Shown: in pieces, positions 33,995 through 45,151 of the stretch
Layout of the letters: the number at the start of each line of letters is the position of its first letter
Numbering within the stretch: the first letter of the stretch is position 1
DNA from: Pythium myriotylum
Lineage: Eukaryota; Oomycota; Peronosporomycetes; Pythiales; Pythiaceae
DNA length: 64,000 nt
Assembly (NCBI GenBank): GCA_023091665.1
Contig: JALJCQ010000014.1
Location: 1,860,001-1,924,000 of the forward strand
Reading direction: 5' to 3'
Position numbers and translations under genes: made by a program
The notes under the pieces: generated by a model
What the model saw: the letters and a program-made list of their open reading frames with translations, nothing else
What the model was told of the DNA's origin: nothing
Databases searched by the model: none

Positions 33995-34143
33995 GATCAG
34001 AAGCGTCCGGTGCTTTTGTGCTCGGTCGCGTCTGTTCGAAGCACTCTTCACTGGTAGCTGATTGGACGAAATGCGGTTTGCAGAAGATCGAAGTTCCATC
34101 TTGTTTGTGGGTGAGGAAGCCCAATCGCCTCAGTCTCACTTCC

Positions 34144-37008
34144 ATGGCGAACGAGAGCAGCCCCCTTCTCGACGGCGCAAATGGGCGCGCCCTGTTGAAT
34201 GGCAGCTACCGCGCGCCGCATGACTCCGAGCACTCGAGCGTCATCCGCGTCTCCATCAATACCGAAACGACCGACCATGCATCTGTGGGATGCGACCCTG
34301 AAGCACTCCTGGCAACTCCAACATGTGGTCTCAGCACGAGCGAGGCGTCGAGGCGACTGAGTTCGTTTGGTCCGAACGGTCCTTCCCGCCGTTCGTTGTC
34401 TCTAGGCTCCCAGCTGCTTCGTCATGTGCTTCGTCCGCGAGCCGTGCTTGTCTGGGGAGCTGTTGTGCTCGAAGTGGTCCAAGCGAATGTGTTCAACGTG
34501 GTTGCACTACTCCTCTACTTGATCATAATTTCTGGAATTGGTTGGGTTCTGTACGGAAAGACTAGAGATGCACGTACGGCGCTCGAAGCAGCGGTTAAGT
34601 TTGAGGCGGTCGTGGTTCGCGATGGTGTTCACCAGACTATCAACGCCTCTATGCTAGTCCCTGGTGATCGTCTTACACTGTCTCCTGGCGTGATCGTCCC
34701 AGCGGATTGCGTTTTGTGCGATGGTGTGCATCTTGAGGTCGATCAGTCCGCGCTCACAGGCAAATCATTCACCGTGTCTGTGTCAACCAAGGATAACGTG
34801 AAGATGGGCACTACTGTTGTTTCCGGTGAAGGTGAAGCCATTGTCGTCGCAACTGGCCAGCAAACTTTTGTCGCAAATGTCTCGAACTTATTGGTTCCAA
34901 GTGGAAGACTGTTCTCTGAAACATTTGCAATCAGGTTCTCTGTCGCCGTGCTTCTTGCTGCTTTGGGTGCAGTCACACCTTTAGTGGTGGCTGAGATTGT
35001 CCGCCGCGAGAATGCTGCAAGAGTTCTCTCGTTTGCTCTGGTGTTCTCTGAAATGGCCATACCATTGGCAATGCCCGCCATCTCCAATCTTCTCGTAGCT
35101 GTAGGTTCTCAAAGGCTACTGAATGACAGGATCGTGGTAACTCGACCCAGCTCTTTGGAGAAGCTTGCGTCTATTGATTTGCTCTGCTGTGACAAGACTG
35201 GTACACTCACGCGCGACAAGCTGGAGCTCCAAGACGATCTTCCCATATTTGACCCCCGTGGAACTCGCGAAGATGTGCTTGTCAGCGCGGCATTGGCGGC
35301 AAGGTGGAAGGAGCCACCTCGAAATGCCGTCGACACGCTTGTGCTCAATGCAATTGATCTCCGACCCCTTGATCAGTTCACCCTACTTGATCATATTCCG
35401 TTTGATCCAACATCCAAGCGTACGGAGTCAGTTGTCCAAGGTCCTACAGGACGAGTTTTCAAAGTGACGAAGGGCGCACCTGAATCCTTGTTGTCGCTTG
35501 CTCATAACGCTAGCGATGTGAGGGAAGCTGTTGAAGCAAAAGTGATGGATCTAGCGCGTCGTGGAATTAGCTCACTTGCAGTTGCAAGAACAGAAGACGT
35601 TGCGGATGGCAAGTGGATCTTCCTCGGTGTCATTGCATATTTGGATCCTCCTCGCCACGACTCCAAACGCGTCATTGAAATGGCCCACGATCATGGCATC
35701 CAAGTAAAGTTGGCAACAGGCGATCAAGCTGCCATTGCAGTAGAAGCTTGTCGTTTGCTTGGTATGGGCATGACTGTGATTGGGGCTGATGTCATCGCTC
35801 GCAGTGGTAATCTATCGTCGTTTCAAAATTCCCACGCTGAAGATATCGCATTAGTGTCTTCATTAGGTGGGATTATTGAAGCAGCGGACGGTTATGCTCA
35901 TCTTCTTCCCCACCACAAGGAATGGATCGTGCAAAATTTACAACGGCGGGGTTGGTGTTGCGGTGTAACAGGGGCAACTGTGGCAGATGTTCATGCGATG
36001 GAAGTCGCCGATCTTTCCATCGCACTGGATGGTGCTGACGATGCTGCGCGCAGAGCCGCAGATATTTTGCTCGGGAAACCAGGACTTTCAATCGTTATTA
36101 ACGGTGTGCTCGCTGCTCGTGGCGTTTTTAAGCGGTTGACCTTCTTCATGGCTTTCCACACGCTGATATCGACCTATTGGATTTCCTGGCTCATCCTATC
36201 CGGCCTCCTCGTTCGACCAGAAGGGTGCAACTTCCGTCATTTTATCCCTCGTGATGGACACTGCACGCCGAGCGAGGATTCGACTAACAGTGAGCTCGTC
36301 GACCCTGTTTTTCAATTGCCTCTCGAGACTTTGCTGCTACTTGGTCTGCTTCGAGAACTGATGTCGATCGCACTTCTTCACGACAAAGTTTTAATTCCGA
36401 AGCAACCGTTTTCGTGGAACATCGCTGACGAGCTTTGCAAATCTGTCGTGAGTGGTGCTATTGCTGCCTTCAGTACGACTTTGTTCTTGTTTTTGGCGCT
36501 GGACAGTTGGAACAGTGATGGACTACTCTCCGCGTACGGAGTGGGTCAGCTATCGATAGATCAAGTTGCGTGTGCAGTCTTCATGCAAATCAGTCTCATG
36601 TCAACGTTCTCGGTTCTCGTTGTGAGGAGTGGTGACCTTGCACCCAAGCCTACTCCATCGCTGATTGTTGTGGTAATTACCGTACTCTGCGCAAGCTCGA
36701 CAACATCAGTCGCCGTGCTATCATCGATGCCTGGATTCAGATCGATCTCAGCAAAGCTAGCTCTGTTTATTTGGGTTTACACGGCGATATGGGTTGTCGT
36801 ACAAAGTACTACGTTGATGCTGGTTGCGACACTCGTCGTGAATGCGAACGGGGGGCTCTTTGGACGTTCCGGCCGCTTTTCTCAACTTGAGGCACAACGG
36901 CAGAACAGAATCCGACTGGGCTCAACATTCAAATCGGATGACTCCACCGTGCGCGACTCATATGTCATGGGTCGCGCAGTGAAACCATTCCACCATATTG
37001 AGATCTGA
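34144..37008 (+). CDS. degenerate plasma-membrane-type (P3A-like) P-type ATPase, probable pseudo-pump
   Basis: One exon encodes 954 residues with the order of a P-type ATPase: N-terminal cytosolic part, actuator domain (VPGD at about 178), membrane M4 with MAIPLAMP, phosphorylation motif CCDKTGTLT at about 349, nucleotide-site motifs FDPTSKRT and KGAPE, TGD at about 523, then six C-terminal helices. This resembles plasma-membrane proton pumps. Two motifs essential in the family are altered: the actuator TGES loop reads TGKS at about 204, and the hinge motif TGDGVNDAP reads TGATVADVH at about 609. The frame is otherwise intact with no stops, so the protein is probably made. Transport by the normal cycle looks unlikely; a regulatory or phospho-acceptor role is possible. 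The ATG at 34144 is the first sensible start. Confidence 0.85.
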   Translation: MANESSPLLDGANGRALLNGSYRAPHDSEHSSVIRVSINTETTDHASVGCDPEALLATPTCGLSTSEASRRLSSFGPNGPSRRSLSLGSQLLRHVLRPRAVLVWGAVVLEVVQANVFNVVALLLYLIIISGIGWVLYGKTRDARTALEAAVKFEAVVVRDGVHQTINASMLVPGDRLTLSPGVIVPADCVLCDGVHLEVDQSALTGKSFTVSVSTKDNVKMGTTVVSGEGEAIVVATGQQTFVANVSNLLVPSGRLFSETFAIRFSVAVLLAALGAVTPLVVAEIVRRENAARVLSFALVFSEMAIPLAMPAISNLLVAVGSQRLLNDRIVVTRPSSLEKLASIDLLCCDKTGTLTRDKLELQDDLPIFDPRGTREDVLVSAALAARWKEPPRNAVDTLVLNAIDLRPLDQFTLLDHIPFDPTSKRTESVVQGPTGRVFKVTKGAPESLLSLAHNASDVREAVEAKVMDLARRGISSLAVARTEDVADGKWIFLGVIAYLDPPRHDSKRVIEMAHDHGIQVKLATGDQAAIAVEACRLLGMGMTVIGADVIARSGNLSSFQNSHAEDIALVSSLGGIIEAADGYAHLLPHHKEWIVQNLQRRGWCCGVTGATVADVHAMEVADLSIALDGADDAARRAADILLGKPGLSIVINGVLAARGVFKRLTFFMAFHTLISTYWISWLILSGLLVRPEGCNFRHFIPRDGHCTPSEDSTNSELVDPVFQLPLETLLLLGLLRELMSIALLHDKVLIPKQPFSWNIADELCKSVVSGAIAAFSTTLFLFLALDSWNSDGLLSAYGVGQLSIDQVACAVFMQISLMSTFSVLVVRSGDLAPKPTPSLIVVVITVLCASSTTSVAVLSSMPGFRSISAKLALFIWVYTAIWVVVQSTTLMLVATLVVNANGGLFGRSGRFSQLEAQRQNRIRLGSTFKSDDSTVRDSYVMGRAVKPFHHIEI

Positions 37009-37055
37009 TTTGGAATTGATCGGGCCGGACTTGATCGTTTCGTTAGTAGCCATAC

Positions 37056-38137
37056 CCGCAACAACAGCAGACACAGCAGACACCGCAGACACAATAGTCG
37101 TGTACAAGTCTAAGATCCAATAATTCATTCACATCACAATCCCATCCAATCGGCCACGTGAAGCGTACCGCGTTGAGCCTGTTGGCCTCATCTTTGGTTG
37201 TCTCATACTGAACACTTCACTCAGTCGAGAAAACGGAGTCAGGGGTCAGTGGAGACGAACGAATAAGCTGCTGCAGCCGGTACACGATCTCTGCTGCCGT
37301 CGGGCGCTTCTGAGGATCGACATCCAAACACGCATGTGCCAACTCCAATATCGGAGATGGACATGTCGGTGAGAACTCTGGACGCAGTGCTCCTGTTGCA
37401 ACCATACGTAGGATCACATTCTCTTGCTGCTTCCCACCAGACGCTGGATTCTTCTCATTCCAGTACGGATAGTCGTCCGTATCGATCTCCGACAACACCA
37501 CTCCATACGAGAAGATGTCAGCGTGCTCGTCATAGTCCATACCCAATAACACTTCTGGTGCGATCCAAAAGGCAGTTCCGATCCCCGCCGTCATGTGTGT
37601 CTCCTCGAACCGCCGTTCACGAGATACACCGAAGTCACTGAGCTTCGCGGTCATATCGTTGTCCAGTAGTACATTCTTCGACTTCAGATCCCGATGGATC
37701 ACCTTCGGACTCAACGAGTGCAAATACGTCAACGCCTCCGCAATGTGCATCGCAATGCGCGCCTTGTGACCATCCCACGTCAGTCGAGCATCACGTGCCT
37801 TGGCACTGTGCAGCACGTCACGCAAATCTCCGCGTTCCATGAACTCCGTCACAGCGCTCAGATTTCGCAACGAGTCCCACGACACACCGATGAACTCCAC
37901 GATGCGAGGGTGGCTCAGCGACGCCATCAAACAGATCTCCTTCAAGAACGACTCGATGTACTTGATATCGGCACTCAACTCGGATCGGATCTTCTTGATT
38001 GCCACCCTCCGACGGTTGAAAGTTCCACTGTACACCAAACCGAAGCCACCGCGACTTATACACGTAGCCACTTTCACGTCATTGTACGGAATGCGATGTG
38101 TGATGATGATCGGGTCATTCAGCAGGCTAGAATCAAC
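37056..38137. repeat. near-identical 1,082-bp block, copy 1
   Basis: This block matches 40324-41405 at a constant offset of 3268 bases, with no indel and no mismatch noticed in the stretches compared. It covers the 3' flank and the kinase-domain part of the receptor kinase exon. Identity ends sharply: one side at CCGCAACAACAG, the other at GCTAGAATCAAC. Confidence 0.92.
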
Positions 38138-39825
38138 GGATTTGTTGGAGTCCTTGGAAATGTCGAATGATAGGGTGTCTTCGATTATCGAATTTGTTTG
38201 GTGCTTGACAAATGCTTCCTCTTTTTGCCTTGATGACCGTTTTCGAATGCCCAAGAAGACTAGTATTGCAACTATTACACATCCGGAAATTACTCCGATC
38301 ACCAAGTACTTCGTGCTTGACGAAGATGTTGCTGGCTGAGCTGTTAGCAGGATCAATTAGTGCCGAACGTTGACTTGTGTAAAACGCCGGTAATCCAAAC
38401 TCACCAGTTGACTTGCCCTGTGGGGCGCTGTCTGCGTCGGATGATGAACTCGCCCCAGACACGCAGAACGTGAAGCCTTTCGTAGCTTTTAACGCGCCAT
38501 CCACACATCCCGTTGCTCCCGATGTCGACGGATCGAGACTAAATATTTTTGTCGAGTTTATAATCTGAAATTCCCTCTCAGTGACCGTTAGATTGGCTAT
38601 GGGATTGCCGAGCAGAACTCTGGGAAACACAATAGAAATCAAATGAGCTGATAGGATCTCGATCAAGGGCAGAAACTTGTGACGCACACTTCTGACAATT
38701 GAGAAAGAAGGAAAACCTCGCTCGGAATCCTGCTAAATGCGTTGTCTTGGAGATTTCTATCAATGGCGTGATGTTACCAGTTGGCAATTAGAGATAATAG
38801 TTCCCGATCACGCTTCAAGATACTCTCACTACATACAACGTGTTTAGTTGTGAAAGTGGCGTCAAAAATACGCTGCTCTCATCGGTGAGACCACAGTTCT
38901 TCAGTGTTCTGTGAGGAAATAGAGATTAGAATACTGCAGTGTCACCAGTCGATGAGCACCGTACAGGTCGGTTATTGTCGGTTCGAAGAAATCCTTATTT
39001 CGCAATGGGAAGTCCATATTGATGTTCTCGATGTATCTGGACAAAACCCAAACAGAAAGGTTGAAACAAAATACGTCTGAACACTAGACACCCCCGCTTA
39101 CATTGTTGAGAGGTCAGCTTTACTCTCAGCGAGCGACTCGAACTTCGGCGTGGAGTTAACCCCAAGATAGGTCACGTCTGGCATGAACTCGATTAATTCT
39201 GGCTTAGGGCCCTTTCCAACGAGCCTCCTAGAGCACATCAAACACATTCAGTCAAGGTTACAAACCTGCACTAATATTAGCGAGAGGGAACACACGCTTC
39301 CGTGACAGTTGGAACAAACGCGAATGGTGCGATTTTGGTCACCTGGAGGGTCGCTGTGTTCTCTACCGTCTTTGCGGGGGTCCCGGTCGTAACCAGTTTC
39401 TTGGTAACGTGTAGCTCCCAGAGCTGAACTTGTTTCTTGAATACGGAGAAACAGGTGCAAGAAAATCCAAGTGCGTTGAGCTGGTTCCAGCACTGCCCAT
39501 TCGATGCGCCATCTTTGCTCAGCACAAACGGCGCATTGTTGCAGATCTGCGTTCCGGACCAGAACTTAGGGAAGCGCCTGATGAGTACGGCATCTCCGAC
39601 GTTCTTGAGCTGACTGGTGACGAATAGAGCTCCGGCTCGGAGACTCGTCGCAGGTGTTAGCGTGCCGCCCGAGGAATCGTCTCCGCCGTCGTCGTCGTCG
39701 TCTCCACTGGCACTCGTGGCTTGGGCTTGCGCACAGCGAACAGCCGTGACGGCGATGACAACACAGGCAGGGTCGGCGTGGAGCGCGCGACGCATCCGCC
39801 GACGCGAGTTTGCTCGCGGTGGCAT
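37217..39825 (-). CDS. receptor-like TKL kinase with Cys-rich/LRR ectodomain (copy 1)
   Basis: The start ATG at 39825 opens a signal-peptide-like segment, a poly-Asp/Ser linker and a Cys-rich domain (KFWSGTQICNNAPF, GFSCTCFS). Small exons between 39240 and 38600 encode leucine-rich pieces (NLQDNAFSRIPSEVF), each about one repeat. An exon ending at 38405 joins across a 64-bp intron to the last exon 38340-37217. That exon has one membrane helix (VIGVISGCVIVAILVFL) and a kinase with SRGGFGLVYSG, VAIKKI, HRDLKSKN, DFG and APE, all intact. It is an oomycete TKL receptor kinase, probably at the plasma membrane; ligand unknown. The exact edges of the LRR exons are not resolved. Its cytoplasmic half is a twin of copy 2. 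Confidence 0.82.
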
Positions 39826-40323
39826 GGGAGGCAGTCTGCCGAGTGGGCGTCATGAGCACGGATGTGGGCGCGACCCCGTGCGACTGACCTATGCAAAGAA
39901 AGGTCGGAATGTCACTCTCTGGCTCTTTGCTGTGGGTCACGATGGGCAACTCATTTGGTGAAGTGAGTCAGTTGGCTGATCCACTTGGCGATCCGTGGAT
40001 GCGCCTGTGATTTGTGATTCGCGTGAGGCAGCCATTATCCACCGCCGTCGTGGAAACAAGTCGTTCTGCTCTCGATAACCATGCACTGCGTCGTTTCGAT
40101 GGAATGTGAAGTTCATGCCACTACGAAATAAACCTCTGTACGGTTTCCGTAAGCAACCATTCAAAAATGGCTGCGCGCCTTGCAGGCCAGCAGCAGATCC
40201 AAAAACTATCATCCGCATTTCATGGCTGAAACACTTCGTGGGTGAGTGCTCGAAACGAGGATTGTCGATTCCAATTGCACGCAGTGCGTGGGAGCATCAG
40301 CAGGAGCTTCGAGGTACTAACAT
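39826..40323. other. intergenic region between the tandem kinases
   Basis: About 500 bp with no convincing frame. It must contain the promoter of kinase copy 1 and the distal 3' flank of copy 2. No repeat or RNA gene was seen. Confidence 0.4.
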
Positions 40324-41405
40324 CCGCAACAACAGCAGACACAGCAGACACCGCAGACACAATAGTCGTGTACAAGTCTAAGATCCAATAATTCATTCAC
40401 ATCACAATCCCATCCAATCGGCCACGTGAAGCGTACCGCGTTGAGCCTGTTGGCCTCATCTTTGGTTGTCTCATACTGAACACTTCACTCAGTCGAGAAA
40501 ACGGAGTCAGGGGTCAGTGGAGACGAACGAATAAGCTGCTGCAGCCGGTACACGATCTCTGCTGCCGTCGGGCGCTTCTGAGGATCGACATCCAAACACG
40601 CATGTGCCAACTCCAATATCGGAGATGGACATGTCGGTGAGAACTCTGGACGCAGTGCTCCTGTTGCAACCATACGTAGGATCACATTCTCTTGCTGCTT
40701 CCCACCAGACGCTGGATTCTTCTCATTCCAGTACGGATAGTCGTCCGTATCGATCTCCGACAACACCACTCCATACGAGAAGATGTCAGCGTGCTCGTCA
40801 TAGTCCATACCCAATAACACTTCTGGTGCGATCCAAAAGGCAGTTCCGATCCCCGCCGTCATGTGTGTCTCCTCGAACCGCCGTTCACGAGATACACCGA
40901 AGTCACTGAGCTTCGCGGTCATATCGTTGTCCAGTAGTACATTCTTCGACTTCAGATCCCGATGGATCACCTTCGGACTCAACGAGTGCAAATACGTCAA
41001 CGCCTCCGCAATGTGCATCGCAATGCGCGCCTTGTGACCATCCCACGTCAGTCGAGCATCACGTGCCTTGGCACTGTGCAGCACGTCACGCAAATCTCCG
41101 CGTTCCATGAACTCCGTCACAGCGCTCAGATTTCGCAACGAGTCCCACGACACACCGATGAACTCCACGATGCGAGGGTGGCTCAGCGACGCCATCAAAC
41201 AGATCTCCTTCAAGAACGACTCGATGTACTTGATATCGGCACTCAACTCGGATCGGATCTTCTTGATTGCCACCCTCCGACGGTTGAAAGTTCCACTGTA
41301 CACCAAACCGAAGCCACCGCGACTTATACACGTAGCCACTTTCACGTCATTGTACGGAATGCGATGTGTGATGATGATCGGGTCATTCAGCAGGCTAGAA
41401 TCAAC
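40324..41405. repeat. near-identical 1,082-bp block, copy 2
   Basis: Partner of 37056-38137. Translations of the kinase domain from SVDSSLLNDP to the final FSTE are the same in both, and open frames on the opposite strand are also the same, which shows that third codon positions agree too. Outside the block the genes are clearly diverged. Confidence 0.92.
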
Positions 41406-42984
41406 TGACTGGTGCGATTCCGTGGACTGAACATACGACAGCGTGTCATCCAAAATGGACTGCGTCTGTTGCTTAACAAATGCCTCCTCCTTTTGGCGAG
41501 AGGAACGTCTTCGAACAAGTAGGAAAACTAAGATGGCGACGATGATGGAGCAGCTGCATATTACTCCGATGAGCAGGCTGGTGTTGGATGTGCTGGCTGT
41601 GGTGACTACTGGCAGGGGAGGGTGAGATTGTGTTGAACGCGTTTTCCGGTACGTCCAGCTCACCTGAGGGCGATCCGTTCAAGTTTGTCAAAACACAAAC
41701 TGAAACGTCTCCGACTTCTCGTATGTTTCCTCCTGTACACTTCCCGGTGGCAGAGGCGGACGAGTCGAGTGTAAAAACACTTGTTGCCATGACTGCCTGA
41801 TACTCAGTGTCGGTCAGAGACACGTTTGATATGGCGTTGGCGCCAAGAAACCTACAAAAAGCAATCAGGCTTTCGCAGTAGTTGCGATTCACGTGATACG
41901 TACACTTCGCGGACCTTGCCCAATCCAAATATCTCCGAGGGGATTTTTGTGAACTGATTGCTTCCCAAGTTTCTGGTTTGTGAAATCACAACAGTTAGAC
42001 GATGTAAGACGGTTTGCAACAGGAAGCGTATGCCCACAGGTAGACAAGATTTCCCAAACTTGACAAGAACCCGGTATCCCCGTCCCGCAAATTGCAGTTT
42101 TTCAAAGTTCTGGGACTTTGGTTAGTCATGCAGTTGGTTCGCTTGGTTAAACAGCCTCTCCACGTACAAGTTCGTCAAAGATGACTCGAAGAACCCCGAA
42201 TAACGCGCAACAGTCGATAAGTCGAGGTTCTCAATGTATCTGCAAAGGTATAGTGAACGTTTAGGCTCTTCGTAGGAGGAGCCAAACTCTTTCATCACTC
42301 GTACACTGAGCCGAGCGTAGCATCGCTGCCTTTTGCGGTTCTGATTTTGGGATCGGAGAGGACGCCCTTGTTGGTCACATCTTGCATGAACTCGATTGTG
42401 TTCAGACCTGGGCCCTTCCCTAGTATTCTCCTGTGACGAGCAAATTATGGTCACAGATAGTTCCAATCCAGGTAATGAAGTCTCACGTACACACTTGTCA
42501 CAGCTGCTGGAAGAATGAATGGGGCGATCTTGGTGACGCTTATAGTATTCAATCGATTTACCTCATCTTCAGGTGTTCCGGCCGTTCGTTTTTTCGCCTC
42601 GACGTGGAACTCCCAGGTCGGGTTATCGGTATCGAATCCACTCAGGCAAGTGCAGGAAAACCCTTTCTCGTTGTAAACATCGAGGCAGTTCTTGTTCGAT
42701 GCGCCATCTTTGCTAAAAACAAACGGCGCTTTATCGCAGATCTTCTCCCCTTTTGTAGACGACCAAAACTTCCGCTTGCGGGCGATCAATACTGCGTCTC
42801 CCTCGTTCTTGAGCGCGGCCATGACCTTAGTGACACCACCGCTTCCGCTGCTGTCACTACCGTCATCGTCGTCATCGTCGTCGTCCACTGAAGCTGCATA
42901 TCCGAACCAAGCAAACGGAATCGTGGCCGTTAAGATCTGGGTGCTTGCGGGGAACTCCCTCGCTCTTCGCCGCCGTGGATTCAT
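40485..42984 (-). CDS. receptor-like TKL kinase with Cys-rich/LRR ectodomain (copy 2)
   Basis: The ATG at 42984 starts MNPRRRRAREF, followed by a hydrophobic stretch, an Asp run and a Cys-rich domain (KICDKAPF, GFSCTCLSGF) related to copy 1. LRR-like exons follow (NLGSNQFTKIPSEIF). The last exon 41608-40485 joins in phase after a short intron, has a membrane helix (LLIGVICSCSIIVAILVFLL) and an intact kinase domain (SRGGFGLVYSG, HRDLKSKN, DFG, APE). Ectodomain and juxtamembrane parts differ from copy 1 at many sites, while the kinase appears identical. The two genes are tandem, same strand, 2.6-kb units, so unequal exchange or gene conversion is expected. Confidence 0.82.
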
Positions 42985-43379
42985 GTGCTTGTCAGAGAAT
43001 CCCTCAAATGACTCCTCGCCACCGACACCAGTTCCAACTTGGTGTTTGCAAGCCCTCTGTGACTGACGACGCCTCAAGGTCCCACTCTCTGGCCACAGGA
43101 CCAGCCAATCACATCGGAGAGGTCGATGTCTCACCATGAAAACTCACTTTTGACAGACGATGCATCGAATTCAAACTAATCCCAGGAGAAGTTGTCAATT
43201 ATAAGTAGACTGTGTAATAAAATTTGGTTACGGGGATCGACCATGACAGAGTCGTGGGTGATCGCGGGGCCGCAAGCCCCGCGGTCCGAACTTTCCCTCC
43301 ACCCCGCTCTGCACTCCACCCCTCCACCAATCACCGAGCCTGTACCAAAGTCGACGAACCAACGCCCGACTCCTTCAAA

Positions 43380-44800
43380 ATGGACAGAGACCGACGCCGG
43401 GAGCTCATCAAACTCGCGCTTCTGCAGCGCGAGTTCCCTCATCGCCTCCATCTACCGGAGGTGGAGCGGAGCAGCACTATATCGCTCTTCTCGTGTCCCT
43501 AAGTCGTGTGGGTGCCAGAGTCTACTCGAGCGAGTCGTCGGCCCGCATGCATCGACCGTGCCTGCACATGCACATCGACAGTGAAAGAGTATGTGTGTCG
43601 TGTCGTTCATGATGCCGACCACGTCACGCGCTTTCTGTACATCAAGTATATTTGCTCAGGGACCGGCGAGACAAGACCTGTGTTTTCGACAAAGAGCGAG
43701 AAATATCTCGCTCTCGTGAGCGACTCTGTGTAGCTCCAGCTCCCCAACGTTCTGCAGGAAAAAGGAGGTGAATTGAAGCTGCTGTTCCAGCAAATCCACG
43801 ACGGCATCATGTCCACAGACAGCCTCGGACAGATCAGAGTGGCGGTGGAACGCGCGTGATACTCCCGCTACTACTTTTTGCTGTCACTTTTTGCTGCACA
43901 CGTACGCGATAGACAGTGGGCTGGGCAGCTGAAGCTCTCACCAACTCCGCCCACGGTGGAATCTTTCATGAAGACCAACGCAGTGCCGTGTCATCAAGCA
44001 TTCACATAGTTCTGGTTGGACCAAGCATAGATGCTGAGTGTGCTGGCGAATCACGTTATGCGACGCCTCGAGATCAAGCGCGTATTGCGTATGGATCACT
44101 CGCGGAAGCTGGCCAAGAAACTGCGGAAGCACACTGCTGCGATGTGCCAAGATCAGAAGGAGATGCACTTGATGCTACTCGTGCAGAATGAAGCTGGTCA
44201 GGTTGTCCCACGTGCACTAACGCCCTCGGGAACAACGAAGAGGTCAAAGAAGTGTTGTTGAAGGAAATCAAGGACCGCGTCCCAGAGGAAGACGTGAACG
44301 GTGAGTCAGAACCAGTGTATCTGGTCACCGATAACGCCCATGCATTGTGTGGTATGACAGCTTCCCGCTTTGGCTCCGCAGTGTCCGTCCGCCAAGATCC
44401 CTTCCATGTTTTTCAACGGCTCGCTGACAATATCAAGGATTGTAGGAGAAGGAAGCTCTTCAGCAAGTCCTTGCGAGATGCTCTCTGTGATGGCGACGAG
44501 GAGCTTAAGGCTGTGGACGTAGCAGCCGCAGACGTTGCTGTTGTTTGCGTCAAGTTTGTTCTTTCTGATCGGGCTCGTGTGTTGCTGAGCTGCTCTGTTG
44601 TAGAGTGGGAAGGCTCAGTGAAAAGCAACTTAGCTCAAATCATGGCTGGTGATCTATAAGTGCCTAGTAACGTCTACCGTGAAGGCGCTGGATCGTTCAT
44701 GATTGTGCCAGTTCGAGAGTGTTCATGCGCAGTTGAAGCGTCTCATCAACCGCACCGTCTCGTACGATGTTGGTTTACGAGTGTGGTGAAGTGAGGTCGA
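43380..44800 (+). pseudogene. decayed DDE-type transposase
   Basis: Broken frames show three recognisable parts. Near 43380 a start reads MDRDRRRELIKLALLQ, and about 43560-43730 encodes a Cys-containing segment (YVCRVVHDADHVTRFLYIKY) like the zinc-binding head of some transposases. From about 44030 comes RVLRMDHSRKLAKKL, and near 44310-44420 VYLVTDNAHALCG and QDPFHVFQRLADNIKD, matching the spacing of catalytic Asp residues. A last piece, HAQLKRLINRTVSYDVGLRVW, lies near 44730-44790. Frame changes and stops separate the parts. The superfamily is not certain and no terminal inverted repeats were found. Confidence 0.6.
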
Positions 44801-45061
44801 TGTAGAGAAGTCATGCCAGTTGATTGGGTGATTTCGCGGGAAAGGTGGTGATGGACGGGAAAGTTGCGACAATACAACAATGACTTATCCGGATGGCTTG
44901 TGCTCGGATGGCTCGTCCGGACAGCTTACCCAGACGGCTTACCCAGGCGGCTTATCAAGCCGTCAAGGATGGGATGGGATAGTACATCCCGCCATCTGTT
45001 TTGCGATCGAGCAGCCGTATGCGCAAACAGCTGTTGAAGTAGTATGAGCCCACGTGGAAGC
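44801..45061. other. non-coding flank with short degenerate repeats
   Basis: No gene seen. Between about 44888 and 44970 short related units recur (CGGATGGCT twice; ACGGCTTACCCAG followed by GCGGCTTATCAAG). It ends at the left copy of the 14-bp repeat that borders the non-LTR element. Confidence 0.5.
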
Positions 45062-45075
45062 ACGTCAGAATCATG
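45062..45075. repeat. 14-bp direct repeat, left target-site duplication
   Basis: ACGTCAGAATCATG occurs here and at 53702-53715, just outside the two ends of the non-LTR element. The bases beyond differ on both sides, as expected of a target-site duplication made at insertion. Confidence 0.75.
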
Positions 45076-45151
45076 ATGATGATGAAGGTGAAGTCTATTG
45101 AGCGCAATAAATGTACCCTAATAGCTGGGGCTCTGGTGCAGACTCCTGTGC

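Noticed and set aside
37694..38170. Plus-strand frames opposite the receptor kinases, identical in both copies (also 40962-41408)
   Set aside because: Their identity follows from the duplicated block; there is no sign of coding beyond the antisense of kinase motifs.
44885..44970. Short repeats considered as a possible CRISPR-like array
   Set aside because: Units are irregular in length and sequence, with no spacers, and the host is eukaryotic.
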